From Actinomycetota bacterium (GTDB lineage Bacteria > Actinomycetota > JAHEXW01 > JAGVPG01): a stretch of DNA of 41,034 bases. The notes under the pieces are model-generated. The model did no database searches. It had not been told where the DNA came from and saw only the letters and a list, made by a program, of their open reading frames with translations. Position 1 is the first letter of the stretch; the number at the start of each line of letters is the position of its first letter. Positions 20,835-29,355 of this stretch are shown here, piece after piece. The DNA lies in the NCBI GenBank assembly GCA_020052375.1, contig JAGVPG010000010.1, forward strand, positions 1-41,034. The letters run 5' to 3'. A program made the position numbers and the translations under genes.

Positions 20835-23150
20835 TCAACCCTCTTCTTTATCTCGTTCGTCAAACAGTTCCTGTTGCATGGCTTCTTCGACTTCCTCCGG
20901 TTCCTCTGCAATGATCTGTTCCGTGGGTTCCATTTCTTCATGACCCGGCCACAGGAAATCTGATTCTTCGAGATCCTCGTCGGCCTCTCTGATGTACGCG
21001 TCTATCTCCCCGTTTTCAGCCAGTTTGTACGCTCCTTCATCCTCGATAAGAGCAAGTAGCGCGTTGGCCACATCCGGATCGAACTGTTGACTTAATCCCT
21101 GCTTAAGCTGTTCGATTATTTCCGATTGCGTCATTGCCGATCTGTAAGGCCTGTCCGAGACCATCGACTCGAAAGCGTCCGCAACGGCAAGGATCCTACC
21201 TTCCATGACAATGTCCTTGCCGGCTACACGCCCGGGATATCCCTTACCGTCATATCGTTCATGATGATGCCTAACGGCTTCGAGGACCGGCCATGGGAAT
21301 TCGATCGGTTCCAGGATATCGGCCCCGATCGACGGATGTTGATTGATGATCTCTTCTTCCTCCAGGCTGAGTTGCGCCGGCTTCCTCAATATCTCCTCGC
21401 TGATACCGATCTTTCCGACATCGTGAAGATACGCGGCGATCTCTACACCTCGTATCTGCTCCTCGGACAGCCCCATCTGCCCGGCGATCTTGACAGCTGT
21501 ATTGGCGACACCTTCCGAGTGGCCCTTATTGTATATGTCTTTAGCATCAATGGCCCGCGCGATCGCCCTCGTCGTCTGCGCATAACTCTTATAAAGGCGG
21601 TCATATAGATCGCTTCTCTGGATGGCCACAGCAATATGGTCGCCGATCGATGATATTATGTGTACCCTTTCTTGTGTAAACGGTTTTTCCGAGAAGCTCA
21701 TCGCCATGATCAAGCCGTGCAATCTCTTTTCGACCAACAACGGGAAGAAGTAGAGATACCTGACACCCTCCATGCGCATCACCCGATGTAATGCTGGCGC
21801 TTCTTCAGCGGATACTAAAACGCTCTGGCCGTTCCTTAGTCGGTCTACAACATCCGCACCAAGTGTCTTCTCAAATCTTTTCCGGTCGGTATGCGTAGCG
21901 TTCATCTGCATTATCGCTTCATCGGAGATGCCCCGGCTGGCGCCTATCTTGAGTATGTCGTCCTCTCCGAACAAGAGTATCGACACCATATCCGTCTGTA
22001 AGATGCTACCGATCTGTTCAAGTACAAAGTCTTCTATCTCGCCTAGACCGGCCATCGAGTTTAACGTACTTGTGACACCCCTGAATGTGGACAACATCTT
22101 TGTCATCGTATTGAACGCGTGCGCAAGCTCGACCATCTCTTCAGGCTCTTTGATCCTTAGATGATAGTCGAACTCGCCTGCGCTTACCTTTTCTACACCT
22201 TTCGTCATCGTCGCGATCGGGTCGATTATCATCTTCCTTCCATGGATAAAGAAGGCGACCAGCATGCCCAATCCCAGTATGAACAGGAATGCCAGACCGA
22301 GCCTTATCCAAACAAGGTATGGATAGACCTCTCCGATCGGCCTTACTATGACCACGCCCCAGCCGGTCAGTTTGACTGGGGAGTAACTGCATAGTTTATC
22401 CTCGCCGCCGAGCGGGCATTCGATCGCTCCCGTCTCGCCCCGCATGACGTTCTTAACGGCTGGAAAGTCCCGCAGGCTTTCCTGTCTTAGAACACGCTTC
22501 TGATCAGGATGCATGATGATCGTGCCGACTCTGTCGACCAGAATAGAATAGCCGTTATTGCCGATGTTCAGACCGGTTACGAACTCCGGGATCTCGCCCG
22601 TCGAGAGCGATGCCGTCGCGTTCACCGTACCGATGACCTGGCCGTCAGCCGCTCTTATGGGTGTGGCGATAACGGTAAGCAGCTGGTTGTTTTCGACGAA
22701 CACGTCTGAAAAGTAAGTCCTTTTCGTCTCGATCGGTTTCCGGAAATAGATAGCATTACCATAGTTACGGCTGGTGAAGTTCGGGTCTGCCGGTAAGGCG
22801 GTTATTACGTTTCCTTCCTTGTCCAGTACAAAGAGACGTTCGAAAACGGGATTGAGCTCTTTGCCTAATACTATGATAGGGTCTTGCGTCCCGGGGTCCA
22901 TGGACTGGATCTCAGGACGGACAGCAATGCCTTCGACGTGTGCGGCGATATCCTCGAGCTGATGGTCTATCCGCAGAGCAACGCTCTGGCTTATCAGCAT
23001 GTTGTTCTCGTCGACCTGCCGGGTGAAGAAGTATCCGATATATGTCTCAACGGCGATAAAGATCGTTACCAGGACGATCAAGACAGCGACTACGACAAGG
23101 AGGAATTGGAACCTCAAACCAGTACGCCATGGTGTATCCCGTAAAAACAT
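20835..23150 (-). CDS. Membrane sensor HD-GYP phosphodiesterase (dCache-HAMP-GAF-HD-GYP)
   Basis: 771 residues. A transmembrane helix at about 14-38, an extracellular double-Cache-like sensor at about 40-270, a second helix at 280-302, HAMP at 303-357, and a GAF domain at about 368-512. An HD-GYP domain follows at about 520-700, with H576-D577 in AYLHDVGKIG, HHHER at 628-632 and the DGKGYPG loop that gives the family its name. The intact metal-binding residues predict hydrolysis of cyclic di-GMP (or cyclic GMP-AMP). The C-terminal 60 residues are very acidic (EEPEEVEEAMQQELFDERDKEEG) and have no partner domain I recognise. The gene lies between porB and lysC on the same strand with short gaps, so it may be expressed with either. 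Confidence 0.9.
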   Translation of the reverse strand: MFLRDTPWRTGLRFQFLLVVVAVLIVLVTIFIAVETYIGYFFTRQVDENNMLISQSVALRIDHQLEDIAAHVEGIAVRPEIQSMDPGTQDPIIVLGKELNPVFERLFVLDKEGNVITALPADPNFTSRNYGNAIYFRKPIETKRTYFSDVFVENNQLLTVIATPIRAADGQVIGTVNATASLSTGEIPEFVTGLNIGNNGYSILVDRVGTIIMHPDQKRVLRQESLRDFPAVKNVMRGETGAIECPLGGEDKLCSYSPVKLTGWGVVIVRPIGEVYPYLVWIRLGLAFLFILGLGMLVAFFIHGRKMIIDPIATMTKGVEKVSAGEFDYHLRIKEPEEMVELAHAFNTMTKMLSTFRGVTSTLNSMAGLGEIEDFVLEQIGSILQTDMVSILLFGEDDILKIGASRGISDEAIMQMNATHTDRKRFEKTLGADVVDRLRNGQSVLVSAEEAPALHRVMRMEGVRYLYFFPLLVEKRLHGLIMAMSFSEKPFTQERVHIISSIGDHIAVAIQRSDLYDRLYKSYAQTTRAIARAIDAKDIYNKGHSEGVANTAVKIAGQMGLSEEQIRGVEIAAYLHDVGKIGISEEILRKPAQLSLEEEEIINQHPSIGADILEPIEFPWPVLEAVRHHHERYDGKGYPGRVAGKDIVMEGRILAVADAFESMVSDRPYRSAMTQSEIIEQLKQGLSQQFDPDVANALLALIEDEGAYKLAENGEIDAYIREADEDLEESDFLWPGHEEMEPTEQIIAEEPEEVEEAMQQELFDERDKEEG

Positions 23151-23175
23151 CCCCGCTCCTTATTCGATCGGCTTT

Positions 23176-24108
23176 TTAGTCTAATCTGCAGGCTGACTCG
23201 AGCGCCAAGAGCCGGTCCCACTGGTCATCGACGAACTTCTGGAGCTCGTCCAGTTTATCCGCATTTACGTCTTTGAACAGGTGTTTGAACCTACCTTGCG
23301 GCTTCAGCCATTCGGTTACCGGCTTCTTTGTCTTCGGTTTTACGTTTATTTTGTATTTTCCGCCTTCGACCTCGAAAAGCGGCCAGTAACAGGTCTCGAC
23401 CGCCAGCCGGGCAAACTCTATCGTCTGCTCCGACGGGAAGCGCCATCCTCTGGGGCATGGCGCGAGGACATTGATGAACGATGGACCGTCAAATGCGAAT
23501 GCTTTCTCGGCTTTTTTGACGAGGTCCCGCCAGTTGCTCGGTGACGCCTGCGCTACATACCCGCCATGCGCCGCCATGATGCCCGTTAAGTCCTTCCTGT
23601 GCTGTATCTTCCCTGCTTGTTTCTTGCCGACCTCAGATGTGGTCGTCCACGCACCCATCGGCGTCGCTCCGGACCTCTGGATACCTGTATTCATATATGC
23701 CTCGTTGTCATAACAGACATACAGCATACGGTGTCCCCGCTCGAATGCGCCGGACAATGACTGTAGACCGATATCAAACGTCCCGCCGTCGCCTCCGAAG
23801 GCAACGAAATTGAATTCGTCTTTCATTTTTCCTTTTCTCTTCAGCGCCCGGTACGCAGCTTCAACGCCGCTCATAGTCGCACCCGAGTTCTCGAACGCGT
23901 TATGGATGAACGAGGATCTCCATGACGTATACGGGAAGATCGTCGTCGATACCTCCATGCAACCGGTCGCGGATGCTACGACTACCGGAAGGGTAGACGC
24001 GTTCAGTATCATCCTGGCAACAACGGATGCGCCGCATCCGGCACACAACCTATGGCCCGGAGATAACTTGTCTTCTTTTGCAGCGAGTTCCTTTAGAGTC
24101 GCGACCAA
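23176..24108 (-). CDS. porB: 2-oxoacid (pyruvate) ferredoxin oxidoreductase, beta subunit
   Basis: Thiamine-diphosphate-binding subunit of the four-subunit enzyme that oxidises pyruvate (or another 2-oxoacid) with CoA to acyl-CoA, CO2 and reduced ferredoxin. 310 residues. Cluster ligands in HRLCAGCGASVVAR, ThDP motif in FVAFGGDGGTFDIGLQSL, NEAYMNTGIQRSG, and APCPRGWRFPSE with a further cysteine. The start is TTG at 24108; an ATG eight bases further up is out of frame, and AAGGAG at the end of porA is well placed for the TTG. Last gene of the por cluster. Confidence 0.94.
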   Translation of the reverse strand: MVATLKELAAKEDKLSPGHRLCAGCGASVVARMILNASTLPVVVASATGCMEVSTTIFPYTSWRSSFIHNAFENSGATMSGVEAAYRALKRKGKMKDEFNFVAFGGDGGTFDIGLQSLSGAFERGHRMLYVCYDNEAYMNTGIQRSGATPMGAWTTTSEVGKKQAGKIQHRKDLTGIMAAHGGYVAQASPSNWRDLVKKAEKAFAFDGPSFINVLAPCPRGWRFPSEQTIEFARLAVETCYWPLFEVEGGKYKINVKPKTKKPVTEWLKPQGRFKHLFKDVNADKLDELQKFVDDQWDRLLALESACRLD

Positions 24109-24115
24109 TTTATCA

Positions 24116-25300
24116 TCACTCCTTTAACCCGAGATAATCGACTTTTTTATCGACCTTGCCTGTCTTGGCTACGTTGAGTATATCCTCATATGCCTTTTCG
24201 ATATGGCTTACCAGTACATCTCGTCCTCCGAGACCATAGATATAATTGACAAGCGGTACCGAAGTCCCTGACTGGTAGAGCGCGGACTGGATATCCTGGA
24301 AGATCGGGCCGCCCAGGACATCATATCCCGGTGAACGGTCGAGCACGGCGGCCGCCTTTAGGCCGGATAACGCCTCCACCATCTCCTCGGCAGGAAATGG
24401 TCTGTACAGTCTTATTTTTATAAGACCCGCTTTTATACCGTTCTGCCTGTATGTATCGACCACTGTTTTAGCGGTTCCCGCTGTCGAACCCGCAGCCACG
24501 ATCGCTACTTCTGCATCGTCCATCTTATATTTCTCGAACAGACCGTACTCGCGTCCCGAGAGCTTCGCGTATTCCTTTGCGACTTCTTGAGATACGTCTT
24601 TTGCCCTCTGCAACGCGTCATATTGCTCTTTCTTGTACTCGAAATAGAAACCGCCCAGACCGTCGAATGAACCCCACGTCACGGGGTGGTCGGCATCAAG
24701 AAGAGGATAGTCCGGCTTCCATTCGCCGACGAACTTCTTGACCTTATCCTCATCCAGAAGTTCCACCCGCTGGATAGAGTGACTTATGACAAAGCCGTCC
24801 ATCATGACCATCACCGGCAGCATGACGTCCGGATGTTCGGCTATGCGGACGGCCTGTATGAAGTTATCGTACGCTTCCTGCGCGTTCTCGGAGAAGATCT
24901 GTATCCATCCCGAATCGCGGGCACCCATCGTGTCCGAATGGTCACAGTGGATATTGATCGGAGCGCTCAAAGACCGGTTGACATCGAACATCACGATCGG
25001 GAGTCTTAAGCCTGCCGCGATATACAGCTCTTCCCACATAAGCGCCAGCCCTTGCGAGCTAGTACAGGTCATTGTCCGCGCTCCCGCGGCGGCAGCGCCG
25101 ACACATATGCTCATCGCCGAGTGTTCGCTCTCGGCTGCCACAAACTCCGTTCCGACTTCTCCTTGAGCGACATATTCCGCGTACGCTTCGACGATGATCG
25201 TCTGCGGAGTGATCGGATAGACGCCGATTACATCGGGCTCGACTGCCCGCATGGCCTCGGCAACGGCCACGTTTCCGGTGATTGCTTCTACTCTAGCCAT
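24116..25300 (-). CDS. porA: 2-oxoacid (pyruvate) ferredoxin oxidoreductase, alpha subunit
   Basis: 394 residues. Substrate- and ThDP-contacting subunit: GNVAVAEAMRAVEPDVIGVYPITPQT near the N-terminus, then EFVAAESEHSAMSICVGAAAAGART, TCTSSQGLALMWEELYIAAG and LDRSPGYDVLGGPIFQDIQ. These fit pyruvate-type PorA better than 2-oxoglutarate or indolepyruvate enzymes; the substrate cannot be fixed by sequence alone. It follows porD by eight bases and precedes porB by seven. Ferredoxin reduced by this enzyme would be an obvious electron source in an anaerobe and might also serve the modified complex I. Confidence 0.94.
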   Translation of the reverse strand: MARVEAITGNVAVAEAMRAVEPDVIGVYPITPQTIIVEAYAEYVAQGEVGTEFVAAESEHSAMSICVGAAAAGARTMTCTSSQGLALMWEELYIAAGLRLPIVMFDVNRSLSAPINIHCDHSDTMGARDSGWIQIFSENAQEAYDNFIQAVRIAEHPDVMLPVMVMMDGFVISHSIQRVELLDEDKVKKFVGEWKPDYPLLDADHPVTWGSFDGLGGFYFEYKKEQYDALQRAKDVSQEVAKEYAKLSGREYGLFEKYKMDDAEVAIVAAGSTAGTAKTVVDTYRQNGIKAGLIKIRLYRPFPAEEMVEALSGLKAAAVLDRSPGYDVLGGPIFQDIQSALYQSGTSVPLVNYIYGLGGRDVLVSHIEKAYEDILNVAKTGKVDKKVDYLGLKE

Positions 25301-25308
25301 GACGCCCC

Positions 25309-25599
25309 CTACTCGTCTTCCATATTAATCGCGTCTTTTGGACACTCAAAAGCGCATATTCCGCAACCTTTACAGTGCTTTAGATCGAAACCGACGACTT
25401 TACCGTTCTCAACGATCACCGACGAGTCCGGACAAAACGCGTAACAAAAAAGACAGTTGATGCACTTCTCTTTATCTAAGACAGGGTGTTTGGTCCGCCA
25501 TCCGCCTGTCTCGTAATCGGCCGCTGTCCCCCCCTCGGGGATCACAGCTCCCTTAGGCAGGTCTTTCGCTTTTATGCCTTTATAATTCCATTTAGTCAT
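25309..25599 (-). CDS. porD: 2-oxoacid (pyruvate) ferredoxin oxidoreductase, delta subunit (2x 4Fe-4S)
   Basis: 96 residues. Two ferredoxin motifs, CINCLFCYAFC followed by P and CKGCGICAFEC followed by P, carry electrons from the active site to external ferredoxin. The N-terminal half (KWNYKGIKAKDLPKGAVIPEGGTA, and GWRTKHPVLD) is typical of free PorD. The start overlaps the porC stop as ATGA. The gene order gamma-delta-alpha-beta is the usual one for the heterotetrameric form. Confidence 0.95.
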   Translation of the reverse strand: MTKWNYKGIKAKDLPKGAVIPEGGTAADYETGGWRTKHPVLDKEKCINCLFCYAFCPDSSVIVENGKVVGFDLKHCKGCGICAFECPKDAINMEDE

Positions 25600-26168
25600 G
25601 CCGCCTTCACCTCTTCATATGCCCTCTCAAGAGCCTTTATGTTCCCCTGGACTACCGCGTCGGAGAACTTCTTCCCGAACGATTCCTTAAGATGCTTGAC
25701 GACCGTATCCAGCTTCAGCACTTCACTTACTTTGATGAGAGCGCCAAGCATCGGCGTGTTCGGGATGGCCCTGCCTATCTCCTGCTTCGCTATGTCGGAC
25801 GCGTTCACCGTATAGACTTTTCCCTTGTCGATTCCCAGCTTTGCCTTGACGGACGCGGCATCTTCAGATGTATTCACGATGACGATCCCGTTTTCCTTCA
25901 ACCCTTCGCCGAGGTTTACGACGCCTATCAATGTCGGATCGAGCACCACGACGACATCCGGATCGTCGACATTACAGTAAAGGTTGATCGGTTCTGGGCT
26001 CACCCGGCTGAACGCTCTGATCGGCGCGCCCATCCTTTCCGGCCCGAATTCGGGAAACGATTGAAAGTATTTATCTTCCTTGAGAGCCGATTGGGCTAGT
26101 AATTGAGCGGCCGTGACGACTCCCTGTCCCCCGCGGCCGTGCCACCTTATCTCTACCATTCCCTCCAT
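25596..26168 (-). CDS. porC: 2-oxoacid (pyruvate) ferredoxin oxidoreductase, gamma subunit
   Basis: 190 residues, CoA-binding subunit. The family signature is at the N-terminus (EIRWHGRGGQGVVTAAQLLA), followed by FPEFGPERMGAPIRAFSRVS and IPNTPMLGALIKV. The ATG at 26168 follows an AAAGGAG site. It is the first gene of the por cluster and has a good extended -10 promoter box just upstream. Confidence 0.94.
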   Translation of the reverse strand: MEGMVEIRWHGRGGQGVVTAAQLLAQSALKEDKYFQSFPEFGPERMGAPIRAFSRVSPEPINLYCNVDDPDVVVVLDPTLIGVVNLGEGLKENGIVIVNTSEDAASVKAKLGIDKGKVYTVNASDIAKQEIGRAIPNTPMLGALIKVSEVLKLDTVVKHLKESFGKKFSDAVVQGNIKALERAYEEVKAA

Positions 26169-26189
26169 CTTTTTAGACTCCTTTCTGTG

Positions 26190-26198
26190 ATTATATCA
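26190..26198 (-). promoter_or_regulatory. Extended -10 promoter of the por operon
   Basis: In the 36-base gap between recR and porC the minus strand reads TGATATAAT, a TGn element joined to a perfect TATAAT box. No good -35 box is found 16-18 bases before it, as is usual for extended -10 promoters. Transcription would start about 15 bases before porC. Confidence 0.55.
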
Positions 26199-26204
26199 AA
26201 AGGC

Positions 26205-26798
26205 TTAGATCTCACGCCTTCCTTTTAATGCCGAACCGAGCGTCACTTCATCTGCATACTCGAGATCTCCGCCGATAGGTAACCCGCTGGCCAACCTCGT
26301 TACTGTGACACCCAGCGGTTTGATAAGTTTTGCCAGATACATACCGGTCGCTTCACCCTCGATGTTGGGATTGGTGGCAACGATGATCTCCGCTACCTCA
26401 TCGCCTTCAAGACGCTTCAAGAGTTCCTTGATCCGCAGATCGTCGGGGCCTATGCCGTCTATTGGTGATATCGCTCCGCCCAAAACGTGATAACGTCCCC
26501 TATACTCGCCTGTCTTCTCCATAGAGACGATATCATTTGCCTCCTCGACCACGCAGATGATCGTATCGTCCCTGTGTGTATCCGCGCAGAACTCACATTC
26601 AGGTTCGTCAGTCACGTTATAACAAACGGGACAGAACTTGACTGTCTCTTTCAGATGGACGATCGCCTCCGCCAGCTTTTGCGCATCCTCTTGGCTCGCT
26701 TTTAGCAGATAAAACGCCAACCGCTGGGCCGACTTCGGCCCGATCCCCGGCATCTTCGAAAGCTCATCTATTAAGTTACTTACCGGCGTCGCATACAT
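26205..26798 (-). CDS. recR: Recombination mediator RecR
   Basis: Helps load RecA during gap repair by the RecFOR pathway. 197 residues, standard length. Helix-hairpin-helix [19 protein letters not shown] at the N-terminus, four-cysteine zinc finger [16 protein letters not shown], then a TOPRIM domain with [36 protein letters not shown] and [18 protein letters not shown]. The start codon shares one base with the ybaB stop (TAATG), so it is coupled to ybaB as in many bacteria. Confidence 0.98.
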   Translation of the reverse strand: MYATPVSNLIDELSKMPGIGPKSAQRLAFYLLKASQEDAQKLAEAIVHLKETVKFCPVCYNVTDEPECEFCADTHRDDTIICVVEEANDIVSMEKTGEYRGRYHVLGGAISPIDGIGPDDLRIKELLKRLEGDEVAEIIVATNPNIEGEATGMYLAKLIKPLGVTVTRLASGLPIGGDLEYADEVTLGSALKGRREI

Positions 26799-27112
26799 TA
26801 CATCATTCCCGGGATCGCCATACCGCCGGTCGCCGATTTAAGTCGTTCTTCCTGCATGGCTTTGGCTTTTTCAATCGCCTCATTGACCGCTACAAGCACC
26901 AGATCCTGCAGCATCTCCGTGTCGTCCGGATCGACTACCTCCGGCTTGATCTCGATCGAGTTTATCTCACCATGGCCGTTGGCTATCACCTTGACCACAC
27001 CTCCGCCTGCTGTCGCCTCGATCGTCTCGTTTTTCAGTTCTTCCTGCGCCTTCAGCATATCCTGTTGCATCTTCTGTGCCTGTTTCATCATCTGGTTATA
27101 GTTGATCTTCAT
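26798..27112 (-). CDS. ybaB: YbaB/EbfC family nucleoid-associated protein
   Basis: 104 residues. Small DNA-binding dimer that usually lies between dnaX and recR, as here. Features: N-terminal helix rich in methionine and glutamine ([20 protein letters not shown]), [21 protein letters not shown], and a C-terminal helix ending in glycine/methionine residues. The frame opens five codons earlier, but AAGGAGAGAG in that stretch is the ribosome site for the ATG at 27112. The gene overlaps the end of dnaX by 17 bases. Confidence 0.95.
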   Translation of the reverse strand: MKINYNQMMKQAQKMQQDMLKAQEELKNETIEATAGGGVVKVIANGHGEINSIEIKPEVVDPDDTEMLQDLVLVAVNEAIEKAKAMQEERLKSATGGMAIPGMM

Positions 27113-28703
27113 ATCTCTCTCCTTCATTGATTACTTTAGCGTCAAAACTTTCCTTTAGAAGTTCCAACATATCTTGTTTGTCATCCGGCTCCTCTTTAGC
27201 CGGCTCGGCCTTTTCGGAAGCCTCTTTTACGGGTTCTTCCACCGGCGGCTCACCGTTTGGCTGTTCCGCGATCACACACTTGATGCGTATATCTTTTCCG
27301 GTGACGCTTTTCAGGACTTCCTCTATAAGCTCCCGGTTCTGCTCTTTTTCGACTTCGTTTTTATGGAAGCTCGATCTGGTCTTGAATTCAAGCACGAGCG
27401 TACCCGCACATAACTCGATAGGCTTGCACTCAAGGATCAGCGCATATGTTGAGATCTTATTCTCTCGTACCTGTTTTAGGACGGCTTTCCATGTCCGGTC
27501 AAGCTGATCCGGATCACCTTTCACTACAGTCCGTTTCGGCACAACGAGTTTTTCGTCCGGCTTTTTTACCGGATCCTTAGTCAAAACAGGTGCGATAGCG
27601 TCTTCTTTCCCTTGCCCTCGTTTCTTGGCTAGTGTGACCAGTGCGATCTCCAGAACTAAACGAGGATCCTGCGTGAACCGCATCTCGTTTATAAGACCGC
27701 TCAACCTATCGATGGATTCCAGCATCTCCGTTGTCCGGAACCTGCCGGCCATTTCCTCCAGTCTGTTCAAGTCCTCATTACCAAGATCCACTATGTCCCT
27801 CGCGTTCTTCGTGTTCCGGATGACGAACATATTGCGGAAGCTCTCCATCAAATCCCTGGCGAACTGCTGCAGGTTTACACCGCCGTCCATTATTTCGTCA
27901 ACGAACTCGAAGATACCACCCGTATCACCATCAGCGATAAGCTCGACCATCCTGAAGAGCAAGCCGCTTTCTGTCAGCCCCAGCAACGACGTCACATCAT
28001 CCTTGGCAACTTTGTTTGAAGTGAATGAAGCCAGCTGGTCGAGCGTTGAAATCGCGTCGCGCATCGCACCTTGAGCATGCTTGGCAATCAAGGCAAGTGT
28101 CTCATCTTCTATATCTATGCTCTCCGCGGCGGCGATCTCATTCAACCTGTGGATGAGATCGGATGTCTTTATCCTGTGAAAATCAAAACGCTGACAGCGG
28201 GAAACGATCGTTGGAAGGACGCGATGCGGTTCGGTGGTCGCCAGGACGAATACGACATGAGCCGGCGGTTCTTCAAGCATCTTGAGCAAAGCGTTGAACG
28301 CTTCCGGGGTTAGCATGTGGACTTCGTCGACGATATAGATCTTAGTCCGGCTGCCGGAAGGCATATATTTGACCTTCTCCCGCAAGTCCCTGATCTCGTC
28401 GATCCCTCGGTTGCTGGCCGCGTCGATCTCTATGGTATCCAGGGATGTGCCGTTAGATATCTCGATGCAATGGCTGCACTCGTTACAGGGTGTGGTCGTT
28501 GGACCCTTTTCACAGTTCAAAGCCTTGGCAAGGATCTTTGCGACAGACGTTTTACCTGTACCCCGCGGCCCTGTGAAGAGATACGCGTGGGCGACACGGT
28601 TCTGATCTAGCGCGTTCTTGAGCGTACGGACGATGTGGTCTTGTCCAAAGACCTGATCAAAATCTTGCGGTCTCCATTTTCTGTACAGTGTGACGTAGCC
28701 CAA
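27096..28703 (-). CDS. dnaX: DNA polymerase III subunits gamma/tau
   Basis: Clamp-loader ATPase of the replicative polymerase, 535 residues. Walker A in FTGPRGTGKTSVAKILAKA, zinc-binding cysteines CEKGPTTTPCNECSHC, Walker B and sensor region IYIVDEVHMLTPEAFNALLKMLEEPP, VLATTEPHRVLPTIVSRCQRFDF, domain III to about residue 370, then a variable tau-type tail rich in K, E and P. The start is TTG at 28703 with a GGAG site nine bases before it. It starts the dnaX-ybaB-recR unit and follows the HAD phosphatase by ten bases. I saw no slippery A-run that would signal programmed frameshifting. Confidence 0.97.
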   Translation of the reverse strand: MGYVTLYRKWRPQDFDQVFGQDHIVRTLKNALDQNRVAHAYLFTGPRGTGKTSVAKILAKALNCEKGPTTTPCNECSHCIEISNGTSLDTIEIDAASNRGIDEIRDLREKVKYMPSGSRTKIYIVDEVHMLTPEAFNALLKMLEEPPAHVVFVLATTEPHRVLPTIVSRCQRFDFHRIKTSDLIHRLNEIAAAESIDIEDETLALIAKHAQGAMRDAISTLDQLASFTSNKVAKDDVTSLLGLTESGLLFRMVELIADGDTGGIFEFVDEIMDGGVNLQQFARDLMESFRNMFVIRNTKNARDIVDLGNEDLNRLEEMAGRFRTTEMLESIDRLSGLINEMRFTQDPRLVLEIALVTLAKKRGQGKEDAIAPVLTKDPVKKPDEKLVVPKRTVVKGDPDQLDRTWKAVLKQVRENKISTYALILECKPIELCAGTLVLEFKTRSSFHKNEVEKEQNRELIEEVLKSVTGKDIRIKCVIAEQPNGEPPVEEPVKEASEKAEPAKEEPDDKQDMLELLKESFDAKVINEGERYEDQL

Positions 28704-28713
28704 TTTAAGTCTC

Positions 28714-29355
28714 CTAAATGAGTTCCGATGTCTCCTTTATAATATCAAGAAAGCTTAAGTACGGTATGTATGAAACACCGTTCTCGTGGCAGAATTTGGT
28801 CAGCTTACCTTTGGCAAAGATGATATCGCTTTGCTGGGCGATACACCTATCCGACCAACCGTCACCGACATATATGACCTTATTACCCGGCTTCTTGAAC
28901 TTATGGAATATCGAGGTCTTGCAATTGCCGCAGGTCCGGCAGTCGTTGTTTATATGAGGGAAAAACGTCTTGATAGAACCCTCTTGCCATTCAAGATGGT
29001 TCGCGAACACCTCGATGCTCTCGATGCCGTTATTCTTTAGGATGCGCTCGATATAGAAGTCAAAACCATCGCTTATGATGGACAGGGTGAATCCCTTGCT
29101 TTTGCAGTGCCCGACAAACTGTGAGAAATAAGGGTCTATCTCGACCCTGTCTAAGAATGTCTCGACTTCCTCTTGATCCGCCTTGATGAGGGCATACTGC
29201 CCTGCCATGCACTCATGTGAAGATATCAGGCCTTCCTGCCAGTTTTCTTCGAGTTGTTCCCACTCCGGGTTGGCGAACCTTTCAAGCAGCGAGTCTGTGA
29301 CGTCCTTGACCGATATCGTACCGTCGAAATCACAAAGGACGACTACATCATCCAC
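28714..29355 (-). CDS. HAD-superfamily phosphatase, MtnX/phosphoserine phosphatase-like
   Basis: 213 residues. HAD motif I DFDGTIS at residues 9-15, motif II in LSIISDGFDFYIE, motif III/IV in VIYVGDGWSDRCIAQQSD. This arrangement fits the MtnX (2-hydroxy-3-keto-5-methylthiopentenyl-1-phosphate phosphatase) and PSP-like subgroup. A CRTCGNC cysteine cluster in the middle (after FFPHINND) is characteristic of the MtnX side. The start is GTG at 29355, overlapping the end of the aminotransferase gene by eight bases. No other methionine-salvage gene is in the window, so the substrate remains open. Confidence 0.78.
   Translation of the reverse strand: MDDVVVLCDFDGTISVKDVTDSLLERFANPEWEQLEENWQEGLISSHECMAGQYALIKADQEEVETFLDRVEIDPYFSQFVGHCKSKGFTLSIISDGFDFYIERILKNNGIESIEVFANHLEWQEGSIKTFFPHINNDCRTCGNCKTSIFHKFKKPGNKVIYVGDGWSDRCIAQQSDIIFAKGKLTKFCHENGVSYIPYLSFLDIIKETSELI

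Noticed and set aside
27096-28703. Programmed frameshift site in dnaX
   Set aside because: No slippery A-rich heptamer with downstream hairpin was found around the end of the ATPase region.
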